A stretch of 64,000 bases of DNA from Terasakiispira papahanaumokuakeensis (lineage in GTDB: Bacteria; Pseudomonadota; Gammaproteobacteria; Pseudomonadales; Halomonadaceae). Made by a program: the position numbers and the translations under genes. Shown piece by piece: positions 35,256 through 45,300 of the stretch. Every line of letters begins with the position of its first letter. Positions within the stretch are counted from its first letter, which is position 1. The notes beneath the pieces were generated by a model. The model was given only the letters and a program-made list of their open reading frames with translations. It did not search any database and was not told the DNA's origin. Where the stretch lies: assembly GCF_001709345.1 (NCBI RefSeq), contig NZ_MDTQ01000001.1:1273649-1337648 (forward strand). Direction: 5' to 3'.

Positions 35256-38200
35256 TTAACCTCCAGGCTTATTTAGTAAGCGATAAAAAGTTTCTTCACC
35301 ATTTATTGTTTCAGTGATGTCGAAGCGAGCTGGGCGTAATGATGTGCCTTCATATACAGGACTGATTTTTACACCAACTGAGTCACCAGCTCTTATTTTA
35401 TTTGCCCATTTTGTTTCAAGTTGACCAAATTGTCCCAATGTTCGAGAGTTACTATTGAGCGCCCGGTCCATTGCGACAATGTTAATACCTTCACCTGGCC
35501 CACCAAATTGAGAACCAAGCAAATGGCCTCCAACATCTGTATCTAATCGGTCTGCTCTGCCTGCTACTACTTGCTGATATGAGTTTCTTGCAGAAGTATT
35601 TAATCTTAATTGAGGTATATCGACTAAGCTTGTACGCCCAAGCTCATCAACCTGAAAGGTATTACCATCAATACGATAAATAGAGTTCGGAGTTGGATTA
35701 TTTAATTCCTTGCTCCAGTTTCTACTCTTTCCAGCTTTAAAGTCACCTGCAAAGCTTGGTGTGCTAGCCCGCCTTGCCGCCCCCGCAGCATCTTCCGCCG
35801 CATGGCCCACGCGTCCTGCTGTGCTGACGGCGCCGGTGCCTTTGCCGCCGAGGAATTCTGAGCCAATCGCAAATGTGCTCATTTCGAGAGCGCCTAGGGT
35901 ACCATTACGTTGCTCGGCTTCGTTCCAGCTGTCAATGGCGTTGTCTGCGACGTTGCTCCAGGCGTTTTTGGTTTCATTCCATTGTTCGCTGGCTGCGGCG
36001 GCTTTTTCTGGATCGCCGGTGACAAGGCCGATGGCGCTTTCGCCGAGGTCCAGAATATTCGGGCCGCTGAGGGCTCTGATGCCATTATATTGGTCTTTTA
36101 CGCCTTGCCAAACGTCTGCACGGGCTTGGGCACGCGAGGCATCATCGCCGACAAAAGGTAGTGCTGCCACTCCAGTCGCGACGCTACCGGTGAAGCCATC
36201 CCATTTGTCGGATAAGACTTTGGTGGCTTCTTCGCCGAATGTGTATTCAGGCTCTGTTTCCGATGTTGTCTCTGGCTCGGGTTCTGGTGCAGGCGTGTCC
36301 CGTTGCGCCAGCATGGAGATGTCGGGCGGGCCTTCTTTGTCTTTCGGGAAGCAACTACCGTCCGGGTTAATGGGGTCGGGTTGTGTGTGGTAGTCGACGA
36401 AGGCGCAGCCGGGGGGGACGCCGTCGAGGGTGGCTTTGCCTTGGCTGTCCAGTTGGCCGGTGCGGGTACTGCCGTCGGGGAAGGTGGCTTTGTATTGCGC
36501 CAGGGCGACGGGTTCGTCGTTACCGTAGGTGTGGTGCAGCAGAAGTTGGGTTTTTTCGGTGTCCGGCAGGGTCGGCAGTTCGTAGGCCTGTTGGGCCGGG
36601 CCGGTGAAGCTTTTCATGGCACCGAAGAATTCCACTTTGCCGGGGGCGTGGAGTTCGATATTGCCGCCTTTGATGCGGACATAGGCGCCACCGCTGACCA
36701 AAAGGACTTCTTCCGCGGCGGCCAGGTCGATTTTGCTTTCGGTGGAAGTGGTGGTGTTGTCTTGTTTGGAAGTCAGCTCCAGGTTGTCGCTTTGGGCCTG
36801 AATCTCCACTTTTTGCTTACCTGCGAAGAGTTTGATCCCGGCTTTTTCAACGAATAGCGAGAGCTTTTCACGCGCAGCAGCGACCCAGCTTTTGCCTTGG
36901 CTGAAGTTCATGTCTTGCCCGGTGGTGGCACTGAAATCGTGCGTTTGGGCAAAGTGCAGCGACTCCGGCGTGCTGAAAGTGATGCCAGCCGGGGAGGCAA
37001 GGTGAAGCCAGGGGGCGGCCAAGCCTTTGACTTTACCCTTGCCGCCGCCATCGGTGGCCCCTTGGGCGGAGGTTTGATCGCCTCCGCCACCGCTGCGGCC
37101 ATAAGTAGGGTTGGTGTGCTCGCTGGCGGTTTTTAAGTTGTCTTTAGCGGTCAGCGCCTCGGCGTTATGGGCCGTGGCGCTGTTGCTGAGGCCGTCTTTC
37201 AACTCATAGGCCGCATCCAGCTGGGTTTTAACTGGGTCCAGTTCGAGTTGTTCACCGGCGGCTTCGGGTTGTCCAAAGCTGGTCAGATAGAGGCCTTTGT
37301 TGGCCCGTACACTGCCGTACGCATCGGTGCGCAGATCAAAACCGGTACCGCGGAAGGCGCCACGGAAGTTACCTTGCTGATGAATCAGATAACCCAAGTT
37401 GAGCTGGGTTTTCTTCTGTTCAGAGTTCAGCTTGATGCGTTCCTGATCGGTGGCATCATCGAGGACCAGTTCATTGAATAAACCACCGCGATAGGTTTTG
37501 CTTTTAAACCCGCTGAACAAGCCGTTGCTGTGCCATTCTGGGGTTTGTTCGCCGTTATAAATGCGACCAGTAATCAACGGGCGGTCAACATCGCCTTCGA
37601 GAAAGTCGACCAGCACTTCCTGCCCGATGCGAGGGGTAAACACACCGCCCCATTGGGTGCCCGCGTTATTTTGTGCCACCCGCAACCAGCAGCTGTCGTG
37701 GTCATTGCGCTGGCCGAGCCGATCCCAATGGAAGTGGGCTTTGACGCGATTCAAGTGATCGCTGTAGACCTCTTCGCCTTCGGGCCCGACGATAATCGCG
37801 GTTTGTGGGCCACTGACGACCGGGCGTGGATGGCGCAAGGGATTGCGAAACGCATGGGTGCGCCGTTGGGCTTCGAAATCAATCAGGAAGTGACCGGTGC
37901 CGCCGGTGCGATAGGCTTCGGCCTGGGCTTCATCGGCCTCGCTGTTGGGGTCTTCCTGAGTTAGGCCATGAGCCTGTTTGGCCGCTTGTATCTCGTCTTG
38001 TAGGCTACCGGGCATCGGCTTAAGTTGAGCCGTCATCGGTAGACTGTTTTCAGCATGAATCGTGAGGCCCAGAATTAAAAATTCGCGCTCTTCACCGCCA
38101 CCGGTGTCATGTCGGCTATGTTGGGTCAGCTCAAACCAGGCGCCAGTGCTGAGGTGGCGGATGCCGCCTGCACCGTAGAAGCGTTTCGCCCGGGATTCAT

Positions 38201-39095
38201 GGGCTTCCAACCGGTTATCCACCAGGCGCTCGCCGCGCTCGAATTCACGGTAGTAATACTCTCCGGCATAGTCGTACAGCTCGGTCTCTGGCAGATTGCC
38301 TTGGTCGTCTTGAGTATCCAGTGTGGTGCGCTTATCGAGCGGCGGTTGTTTGTAATCAAAACTGCCGACGGTCACGCGTTTGGGCTGCAAGCGTCGAACG
38401 CCACGCCATTGGGTGACGGTGTCTTCGGTTTCCGTCGCATCCTGGCGGTGGAAGCGGATTTGTTGCGGGCTGACGGGGCTGCAGGTGTCGACATCATCGG
38501 TGATGACGAGGGTATGCTGGCCGGCAGTATGTTCGAAATAGTAGAAGAGGCCTTCTTCTTCGAATAAGCGGCTAACGAAATTGAAATCGCTCTCGCGGTA
38601 TTGCACGCAGTAACTCCGCTCGGGATAGTCCCGGCGGGTATCAAAGCGAAAACGGCCTTTGGACACCGCATGGCCTTGGAAGACCTGGGTGGCAATGTCG
38701 ATGACATTCAGATTCTGGAAGATCCGGCTGTCTCGGCCCAGTTTCAACATGGCGAACCAGGGCACTAAGGTCAGCTGGTAGTAATAGACGCCGCCATCTT
38801 CACCCAGCATCACGGCTTCTTCGACCAGGCCATGTAAATCGCGATAACGGCCATCAGGCAGCATGATCGAGAGGGTGGCTTCCTGCGCCATCAGGGATTT
38901 GAGTTCAATATCCCCTTGTTGTGACAAGCAATCCAGGCGGTAGCGGAAAGTGGCGCCGAGCGCTTCCTTCCCGACCAATCGGTGGGGTAACAGATCCCCC
39001 GCGGCGGGGACTTGTAGCCGCAGCAGACGTTGGTGCTGGGATAGCGCCACGTCAAATTGTTCCAGCAGGCTATCGACAAAAGACAGTTCAGCCAT
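35256..39095 (-). CDS. vgrG: VgrG spike with C-terminal DNA/RNA nuclease toxin
   Basis: The only complete spike gene here, 1279 residues. Residues 1-~400 are gp27-like, ~400-560 the gp5/OB-fold region (VVSGPQTAIIVGPEGEEVYS; WLRVAQNNAGTQWGGVFTPR), ~650-810 a DUF2345 needle, ~815-890 a TTR-like segment with GCAFVDYHTQPDPINPDGSC. A linker rich in P, E and T leads to a helical region, then a toxin of about 150 residues. The motif DTDVGGHLLGSQFGG (D1187, H1191) plus INIVAMDRALN identifies a DNA/RNA non-specific endonuclease of the Endonuclea_NS_2 type. The linker between TTR and toxin differs from that of the three other cassettes. It is the last gene of the leftward T6SS operon, 41 bp after clpV. 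It should both puncture targets and deliver its own toxin. Confidence 0.93.
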   Translation of the reverse strand: MAELSFVDSLLEQFDVALSQHQRLLRLQVPAAGDLLPHRLVGKEALGATFRYRLDCLSQQGDIELKSLMAQEATLSIMLPDGRYRDLHGLVEEAVMLGEDGGVYYYQLTLVPWFAMLKLGRDSRIFQNLNVIDIATQVFQGHAVSKGRFRFDTRRDYPERSYCVQYRESDFNFVSRLFEEEGLFYYFEHTAGQHTLVITDDVDTCSPVSPQQIRFHRQDATETEDTVTQWRGVRRLQPKRVTVGSFDYKQPPLDKRTTLDTQDDQGNLPETELYDYAGEYYYREFERGERLVDNRLEAHESRAKRFYGAGGIRHLSTGAWFELTQHSRHDTGGGEEREFLILGLTIHAENSLPMTAQLKPMPGSLQDEIQAAKQAHGLTQEDPNSEADEAQAEAYRTGGTGHFLIDFEAQRRTHAFRNPLRHPRPVVSGPQTAIIVGPEGEEVYSDHLNRVKAHFHWDRLGQRNDHDSCWLRVAQNNAGTQWGGVFTPRIGQEVLVDFLEGDVDRPLITGRIYNGEQTPEWHSNGLFSGFKSKTYRGGLFNELVLDDATDQERIKLNSEQKKTQLNLGYLIHQQGNFRGAFRGTGFDLRTDAYGSVRANKGLYLTSFGQPEAAGEQLELDPVKTQLDAAYELKDGLSNSATAHNAEALTAKDNLKTASEHTNPTYGRSGGGGDQTSAQGATDGGGKGKVKGLAAPWLHLASPAGITFSTPESLHFAQTHDFSATTGQDMNFSQGKSWVAAAREKLSLFVEKAGIKLFAGKQKVEIQAQSDNLELTSKQDNTTTSTESKIDLAAAEEVLLVSGGAYVRIKGGNIELHAPGKVEFFGAMKSFTGPAQQAYELPTLPDTEKTQLLLHHTYGNDEPVALAQYKATFPDGSTRTGQLDSQGKATLDGVPPGCAFVDYHTQPDPINPDGSCFPKDKEGPPDISMLAQRDTPAPEPEPETTSETEPEYTFGEEATKVLSDKWDGFTGSVATGVAALPFVGDDASRAQARADVWQGVKDQYNGIRALSGPNILDLGESAIGLVTGDPEKAAAASEQWNETKNAWSNVADNAIDSWNEAEQRNGTLGALEMSTFAIGSEFLGGKGTGAVSTAGRVGHAAEDAAGAARRASTPSFAGDFKAGKSRNWSKELNNPTPNSIYRIDGNTFQVDELGRTSLVDIPQLRLNTSARNSYQQVVAGRADRLDTDVGGHLLGSQFGGPGEGINIVAMDRALNSNSRTLGQFGQLETKWANKIRAGDSVGVKISPVYEGTSLRPARFDITETINGEETFYRLLNKPGG

Positions 39096-39136
39096 GACAC
39101 ATCTTCCCTTGATTAATCACAGGGCAGGGCCCCCGC

Positions 39137-41845
39137 TTAAGCGGGGAGCGCCTGCGTATTATCGACCTGAGGGCTGTTATCGGTATCGGCGTCTTGGGTG
39201 CTGTAGGCGAAGTGGCCTTCGTCATCCAAGCTCACGGTCATATGCGCGACGGGGTCGCCCATGGCCATACGATCGAGCACATAAGCGGCCAGCTCAGGCA
39301 TCAAGGTGCCGGATAGAATGTTATCGATGCTGCGAGCGCCACTGTCACTGTCGGTACTACGTGCGGTGATGGCCTCAATAACGTCTGGCGTGAACTCAAT
39401 ATTGGCACCATGGTTGCGCTGGAAGCGTTGTTGGATGCGCGCCAGTTTAAGCTCGACAATGCGTTGCAGGATGTCGCCATGCACCGGGTAATAAGGCACG
39501 ATGCTTAAGCGGCCCAGGAACGCCGGTTTGAAAGCGGTATTTAAGGTGCCGCGCAATTCATCGACGATGCTGTCAGGGGTGGGGCGTTCATCTTTACCCA
39601 AGCAGCGATCCATAATGGCGTCAGTGCCCACATTGGAGGTCAGCAAGATGACGGTATTGCGGAAGTTGATTTCACGTCCTTCACCATCATCTAGCACGCC
39701 TTTGTCGAAGACCTGGAAGAACAGCTCTAAGACATCCGGGTGGGCTTTCTCAACTTCGTCCAGCAGCACAACACTGTAGGGGCGACGGCGGACGGCTTCA
39801 GTGAGCACACCCCCTTCACCATAACCGACATAGCCCGGCGGTGAGCCTTTCAGGCTGGAAACGGTGTGGGCTTCTTGGTACTCGGACATGTTAATGGTGA
39901 TGACATTACGCTCACCGCCATAGAGGGTATCAGCCAAGGCCAGGGCGGTTTCTGTTTTACCCACGCCACTGGGGCCGAGGAGCAAGAATACGCCAATCGG
40001 TTTGTTTGGATCTTCAAGCTGCGCGCGGGAGATGGCGATCCGTTGACCGATCGCCTCTAGCGCATGATCCTGGCCGAGGACACGCTCGCTGAGCAGTTGA
40101 GGTAAACGTTGTACCGTGCTGATTTCATCGCGCAGCATTTTACCCAATGGAATACCGGTCCAGCCGGAGATGACTTCGGCGATGACATTGGCATCGACAT
40201 GGCCGTGCACCAGCGGTTGATCGCCCTGAACGTCAGTCAGCTCCTGGCGAATAGTGCCCAACTCACGGGCCAGTGTGGCGGCTTCGTCGGGATCTTGGGC
40301 ATCGGCGAGGGCCTGTTCCTGTGCGTTGAGCCGTTCCACAATGGCTTGTTGAGCTTGCCAGCGTTCGGTTAGGGCCGTGGCTTCCTGCTGGGTCGTTTCC
40401 AGTGCGTCAGCCAATGCCTCGAGCGCATCGCTGTGGTCGTGACCTTCAAGGGCTTCACGTTCGAGACTGGCGATTTCCGCTTCCAGGTTGTCGATGCGAC
40501 GATAGGCATTTTCCAACGCGCTGGGCTGGGTCGATTGCGCCAGTGCGACGCGTGCGCAAGCGGTATCCAACACACTAACCGCCTTATCGGGCAGTTGGCG
40601 CCCGGTGATATAACGGTGAGATAACCGAACGGCTTGACGTAAGGCATCATCACGTAGCGTGACGCCATGGTGCGCCTGCATCCGTTCGGTCAGCCCCCGC
40701 AACATTTGGATTGCAGTGGCTTCATCCGGCTCTTCGACTTTGACGACCTGGAAGCGCCGTGCCAGGGCGGCGTCTTTTTCAAAGTACTTTTTGTACTCGG
40801 CCCAAGTGGTGGCGGCAATCGTGCGCAGCTCGCCACGCGCCAGCGCAGGCTTGAGCAGGTTGGCGGCATCGCCTTGCCCGGCCTGACCGCCGGTGCCGAT
40901 CAAGGTGTGGGCTTCATCAATAAAAAGGATGATCGGGTGCAGGCTTTTGCGCACTTCTTCAATCACGTTTTTCAGGCGATTTTCGAATTCACCTTTGACG
41001 CCAGCCCCTGCTTGTAGCAAGCCAAGGTCTAATGTGCGTAACTCCACCGCCTGTAAGGGAAGCGGTACATCGCCTTGGGCAATCCGGAGGGCCAGCCCTT
41101 CAACTACCGCTGTTTTCCCAACCCCTGCTTCACCCGTCAGAATCGGGTTGTTCTGACGGCGGCGTGTCAGAATATCAATCATCTGACGGACTTCATCTTC
41201 GCGGCCCAGTACTGGGTCAATGCGGCCTTCGCGGGCACTGGCAGTGAGATTAATGGTGTACTGATCCAGCGCTGGGGTCCGGGCATCGTTTTTGGCGGAT
41301 GATGTGCCCGAAGCCGCCTGAGGGTCGCTGTTGGATTGGGCGAGGGGATCGGCGCCGTCTTGTGTTTGGCCCGTTGTGTGCGGGGCGTCGCCGAGAAAGT
41401 CATCCAAGTGGGCTTTCAGATCATCCACCTGAATTTTATTCAGTTCAGGCGCATCGTTGCGGGCGACTCGGCTCAGTTCATGGTCGTCCAACAAGGTCAG
41501 CAGCAGATGGCCGCCGCGTACTTTCGGTGCACTGTAATTGATCGAGGCGGTGACCCAGGCCTGTTCTAGCCAGTGGGTCAGTCGGGTGGACAGCACTGGG
41601 GTGCGGTCATTGCCGGTTTTAAAGGTGGCAATGGTGTTGTCTAGCTGGGTCAACAATTGTTCCAAGCTGACATCGTAATAACGGAAAATCGCCAGCACAT
41701 CGTTGTTGTCGTCATCAATCAATTTGAGGAGTAGATGCTCAATGTCGACGTCGAATTGATTGTGCGAGTGGCATAGGGCGGCGGCGCCTTCACTGGCTTT
41801 GAGGCAGTCCGCATCCAGCTTGTCGAATAAGGATTTAAGATTCAC
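39137..41845 (-). CDS. tssH: T6SS ATPase ClpV
   Basis: Hexameric AAA+ unfoldase that recycles contracted TssB/TssC sheath. 902 residues. The N-terminal sheath-binding domain (1-~150) is followed by a linker rich in S, D and Q, NBD1 with Walker A GEAGVGKT (238-245), a middle coiled-coil domain, and NBD2 with Walker [10 protein letters not shown] and Walker [21 protein letters not shown]. It overlaps tssG by 4 nt. The spelling [16 protein letters not shown]-type hinge ([15 protein letters not shown]) matches ClpV more than ClpB. Confidence 0.96.
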   Translation of the reverse strand: MNLKSLFDKLDADCLKASEGAAALCHSHNQFDVDIEHLLLKLIDDDNNDVLAIFRYYDVSLEQLLTQLDNTIATFKTGNDRTPVLSTRLTHWLEQAWVTASINYSAPKVRGGHLLLTLLDDHELSRVARNDAPELNKIQVDDLKAHLDDFLGDAPHTTGQTQDGADPLAQSNSDPQAASGTSSAKNDARTPALDQYTINLTASAREGRIDPVLGREDEVRQMIDILTRRRQNNPILTGEAGVGKTAVVEGLALRIAQGDVPLPLQAVELRTLDLGLLQAGAGVKGEFENRLKNVIEEVRKSLHPIILFIDEAHTLIGTGGQAGQGDAANLLKPALARGELRTIAATTWAEYKKYFEKDAALARRFQVVKVEEPDEATAIQMLRGLTERMQAHHGVTLRDDALRQAVRLSHRYITGRQLPDKAVSVLDTACARVALAQSTQPSALENAYRRIDNLEAEIASLEREALEGHDHSDALEALADALETTQQEATALTERWQAQQAIVERLNAQEQALADAQDPDEAATLARELGTIRQELTDVQGDQPLVHGHVDANVIAEVISGWTGIPLGKMLRDEISTVQRLPQLLSERVLGQDHALEAIGQRIAISRAQLEDPNKPIGVFLLLGPSGVGKTETALALADTLYGGERNVITINMSEYQEAHTVSSLKGSPPGYVGYGEGGVLTEAVRRRPYSVVLLDEVEKAHPDVLELFFQVFDKGVLDDGEGREINFRNTVILLTSNVGTDAIMDRCLGKDERPTPDSIVDELRGTLNTAFKPAFLGRLSIVPYYPVHGDILQRIVELKLARIQQRFQRNHGANIEFTPDVIEAITARSTDSDSGARSIDNILSGTLMPELAAYVLDRMAMGDPVAHMTVSLDDEGHFAYSTQDADTDNSPQVDNTQALPA

Positions 41846-42915
41846 ACCGTGGCTCCATCATAGGCAATTTTGAACACACCATGGCCGTCCTGGCGGGCAG
41901 GCCCGGTTCCTCGTTTAAGCCAGCCCAAACCGCCCAAAACGACGCCCTGGGACTGGCTCAGGCAAGGGCGGGGCAGGTGATGTCGATCGAGTATCAGTTC
42001 AATTTCAAAATCCAGCTGAGCACCCGCAAACAACCGGATCATGCGCACAAGTTGCGCATGCAAGGGTTGGCCTGGCAGCAGCTGGCGGTAAGCGTTTTCA
42101 GTCATCGGGCCCACCGCGACCCGAAAACAGGATTGGTGATCGCGGACACGGTGCCCGGCGATGGCTTCGGTGCCGAGGGCACTATTACGTTGGCCCAAAC
42201 GCGTGCATTGATCTTTGGCCAGCGTGATCCAGCGACCGACAAAAGGTTGCACTTGGGCGTTTTGCTGGGTCAGGTGTGCGACCATCGCTTTCAGGTTTTG
42301 ATGATTACGCGGCTTTTGGCACCAGTGACCCGCAAACCAGTGGAAGTGGTCCGGTTTCAGCGCGCCCAGTGAGCGACGATCGGTGAGTTGTTTGAGTGAA
42401 CGGGCGGTGAGCCCTTGCAAGTGGCGTAACGATTTTTCGAAGTTGCTGCTGCCATGGCGTTCATACTCAATATAAAACCGATATTTCTGCCAGGCTTGAT
42501 AAAACAGCGCCGTCATCCGGTGTGAAAACAGATCGAAGAATTCGTGGGCCGCATCGTCTCGGCTATCGATGTGACGTTCGATCAGCATTTCCGTATAAGG
42601 GCGCGGTAATACCCCTGAAGGGCCGACCAGCCCCATAAAGGTGACTTGAATATCGGTCAGCGGTTCGCCCCGCGCGGATTCCCGCCGTGGGTCTTCAAAG
42701 CGCAGATCACTGACCTCGCTGGGGGGAAAGCTCAGCGAGAGCAAAGATCGAAAACGCAAGGGGTCCTGGTGAGGACGGTTTTCAGGGTCGATCCGGCCAC
42801 TGCGGCTGTAATGCAGCCGCATCAAGCGCACCAGCTGAAAGAAGCTGAAGCGCCAAGGCTCGGAGCGTGCCTGGTCGATTAGACCAGGGGCTGTGTGCCG
42901 CTTCGGGGTGGCCAT
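41842..42915 (-). CDS. tssG: T6SS baseplate protein TssG
   Basis: 357-residue wedge component that binds TssF and TssE at the base of the sheath. The N-terminal WRFSFFQLVRLMRLHYS, RFRSLLSLSFPPSEV and FMGLVGPSGVLPRPYTEMLI are characteristic of TssG (ImpH/VasB). It starts at ATG 42915 inside the 3' end of tssF (37-bp overlap) and overlaps clpV by 4 nt, so all three should be coupled. Confidence 0.96.
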   Translation of the reverse strand: MATPKRHTAPGLIDQARSEPWRFSFFQLVRLMRLHYSRSGRIDPENRPHQDPLRFRSLLSLSFPPSEVSDLRFEDPRRESARGEPLTDIQVTFMGLVGPSGVLPRPYTEMLIERHIDSRDDAAHEFFDLFSHRMTALFYQAWQKYRFYIEYERHGSSNFEKSLRHLQGLTARSLKQLTDRRSLGALKPDHFHWFAGHWCQKPRNHQNLKAMVAHLTQQNAQVQPFVGRWITLAKDQCTRLGQRNSALGTEAIAGHRVRDHQSCFRVAVGPMTENAYRQLLPGQPLHAQLVRMIRLFAGAQLDFEIELILDRHHLPRPCLSQSQGVVLGGLGWLKRGTGPARQDGHGVFKIAYDGATV

Positions 42916-44708
42916 GTCACTAAACTCGCTTCACGCTGACGCGACCGTAAGGTCAGCTGGGTAAAACTGTTTAAGGTGCAGTACTGACCGAAAAAGTGGT
43001 CCAACACCTTACCGAAAAGATAAATACCGCTACCGGTAAACTGGCTTTCATCCATCTCCACCGTAATGCCGACACCACGAACAAAACTGGGTCTGGGGTG
43101 GCCGATACGGGTCATCACTGGGGCACTGTCAATCGATAGAATGCCGTTGATTTGTTTACGCGTGGCCGATGCCTTGCGGTAGTTGTAGAGCGAGAGCATC
43201 TCCAGCAGATTGTCGCGTCCCTGACTGACCAGTGAGGTGTGGTTCAGCGAGAGGTGTGAGACCAATCGCCAGACCATGCCTTTGCCCAACGGCGGGCGGA
43301 TGCTCGGCGTGGGCTTGCGTAAGCAGCGGATATGCGGAATCACTTGCTCGCGCTCTAATGTGAAATCGCCTTCAGGGGCGCCAAAACTCATCAACTGTGG
43401 GAGATCCCGATTGCTACAGGTGAGTTTTAAGCTCAAGGTGTCGCTGCTGGCATCGAGCATTTCCAGCTCACTATCGACCAAGCGCAAGCGCATATCGTTG
43501 GCCTGGTCTTCCTCGTTGCTAACGCGGCGAGCTGTCCAGTAACTTTTATGCTCATCGTCATTGCCATCGTGTGGGTGGAATAACGGCTGGCAGGGCAATA
43601 CCCGGTCTTCCTGGGCGGTTTTGATCACGCGAAGCACTTCATCGACCGAGATGATCTCGGTCGCTTTGGCATGTCTGACATCCGGCACCACCGGATACTC
43701 TGGCCGGGTATGCGTGAGTCGAATCGGTTCCGCCTGCTGTGGAAACAAGTTCACAATGGGCGTGCAACCTAGTTTGAAATTATTGCGATCGATGTTTTGC
43801 GCTAAACGTGCCAGCGGTTCGGCTTGCTCAAACTCACTGAACAGCAGGTCGATTTCGATCTGTGTTGCCGGGTGAGTGCCAATGGCTTTATGTAGGTCGG
43901 TCAGATCCAGAAAGAGAAACTTTTCCGGCAGCAAGAAGTACTCATGGAGTAACCGATAACCCAGAAAAGAGCGCTCGTCGTAATCAATCAGCCCTTCATC
44001 TTCGGCAAAGCCCACCGGCTGAATGGCGGATGGCGGTAGTCGTTTGGTGCGCTCGTGGCCTTGATCCACGAAACGGACTTGAATTTGGGCCGTGTTATTC
44101 AGCAGCAGCTCGTAGAGCGGGTGCATCAAACTGCCTTCGCCATCTAAAAAGAAGCGCAGTGTATCGATATTGAGCTTGCTGAAGTCGGTGTTGCCAATGG
44201 TTTTGAGCCCCAGCGTCAGGCGCGCCACATGTTCATTACCATGGCTATTGAAAGAGGAGCGCTCCAACCGAGTCAGCCGGGCATGATGGAGTTCAATGGG
44301 CCAGACATCGACCGGGTAACAGGTTCGAAAACGGCATGGCGTGCCGTCAATCGGTCGTGAATGCAGACGGGTGTGCCGTGGTAGATGGTAGCGCCCGGTC
44401 AAGGTGGTCGTAGGGCCCGGATCAAACTGGGTGATGGAGAGCGCTGGCGTGGGCCGCAAATAGTGCGGATACAGCGTTTCCAAAAATGATTCCACAATCT
44501 CTGGGAAATCATCATCCAGTTTTTTATGAATACGCGAACTGAGAAAGGCAAAGGATTCGATCAGCCTTTCCGCATGCGGATCTTCGCAGTCATCGCCGTT
44601 CATCAATAAGCGAGATGCGATCTTGGGGTAACGATTCGCGAACTCCTGGCCTAAAAAGCGCAGGTGAGAGAGTTCACGTTCGTAGTAGGGCAGCAGGTCG
44701 TCGATCAT
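42879..44708 (-). CDS. tssF: T6SS baseplate protein TssF
   Basis: 609-residue baseplate component (ImpG/VasA). Opening YYERELSHLRFLGQEFANRYPKIASRL, followed by DPHAERLIESFAFLSSRIHKKLDDDFPEIVESFLETLYPHYLRP, is diagnostic. Length is typical. The ATG at 44708 overlaps the tssE stop by one base, and the 3' end overlaps tssG by 37 nt, so synthesis is stoichiometrically coupled in the wedge complex (two TssF to one TssG in known systems). Confidence 0.97.
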   Translation of the reverse strand: MIDDLLPYYERELSHLRFLGQEFANRYPKIASRLLMNGDDCEDPHAERLIESFAFLSSRIHKKLDDDFPEIVESFLETLYPHYLRPTPALSITQFDPGPTTTLTGRYHLPRHTRLHSRPIDGTPCRFRTCYPVDVWPIELHHARLTRLERSSFNSHGNEHVARLTLGLKTIGNTDFSKLNIDTLRFFLDGEGSLMHPLYELLLNNTAQIQVRFVDQGHERTKRLPPSAIQPVGFAEDEGLIDYDERSFLGYRLLHEYFLLPEKFLFLDLTDLHKAIGTHPATQIEIDLLFSEFEQAEPLARLAQNIDRNNFKLGCTPIVNLFPQQAEPIRLTHTRPEYPVVPDVRHAKATEIISVDEVLRVIKTAQEDRVLPCQPLFHPHDGNDDEHKSYWTARRVSNEEDQANDMRLRLVDSELEMLDASSDTLSLKLTCSNRDLPQLMSFGAPEGDFTLEREQVIPHIRCLRKPTPSIRPPLGKGMVWRLVSHLSLNHTSLVSQGRDNLLEMLSLYNYRKASATRKQINGILSIDSAPVMTRIGHPRPSFVRGVGITVEMDESQFTGSGIYLFGKVLDHFFGQYCTLNSFTQLTLRSRQREASLVTWPPRSGTQPLV

Positions 44709-45193
44709 CAGCGCAACTTCTGAACTTTGTATTGACGGGTACTGGTTTGCAACACAGCATCAAAGGCGACAAATTCACTGGACTCATGCAGCACCAACAG
44801 CGCTTCAATACGGAATTGCACGATGCGATCGCCCCGGTCGACATCGACCAGTTGCACATGAACGCTACGAAAGCGGTTATCGCCACATTCGATAGTGCGC
44901 TCTAGCTCACGTTGAATCCGGTGGCGGTCGACGCTGCTGTGTAGGCCTCGGCTGGTGAAGTCGGGCAGGCCATATTCCAGTACTGACCCTTGCAGAGAAG
45001 GAAAGGCATCCAGCTGATAAGCCAGTAGATCGCGTCGGGTGTTGACCAGCATTTCCAGGTCTCGCACTACGCTACTGCGGTAGTGATCCACTGAACAGCG
45101 ATGCCCAGGCGTCGGGTCGTGCGGCTGTTGGGGCATATCGTCGATCAGACGATCCAACAGACTGGGGACCATTTGTCGGTGACTGAGTGACAT
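44708..45193 (-). CDS. tssE: T6SS baseplate protein TssE
   Basis: 161-residue gp25-like protein that docks the first sheath ring to the baseplate. The N-terminal VPSLLDRLIDD and the central YRSSVVRDLEMLVNTRRDLLAYQL, followed by PSLQGSVLEYGLPDFTSRGL, are typical of TssE. The C-terminus (RSVHVQLVDVDRGDRIVQFR) forms the gp25 beta-sheet. It lies 107 bp downstream of tssC on the same strand and overlaps tssF by one base. Confidence 0.96.
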   Translation of the reverse strand: MSLSHRQMVPSLLDRLIDDMPQQPHDPTPGHRCSVDHYRSSVVRDLEMLVNTRRDLLAYQLDAFPSLQGSVLEYGLPDFTSRGLHSSVDRHRIQRELERTIECGDNRFRSVHVQLVDVDRGDRIVQFRIEALLVLHESSEFVAFDAVLQTSTRQYKVQKLR

Positions 45194-45300
45194 GACGTGA
45201 TTCCTTTCCAGGCCTGGGGGTTAAATCAGGCGACAACTCACCAAGATATAGGGCTCAGTGAGTGCCGCCTGCCGACTACTCTGCTCGCATCGGGTGCCGA

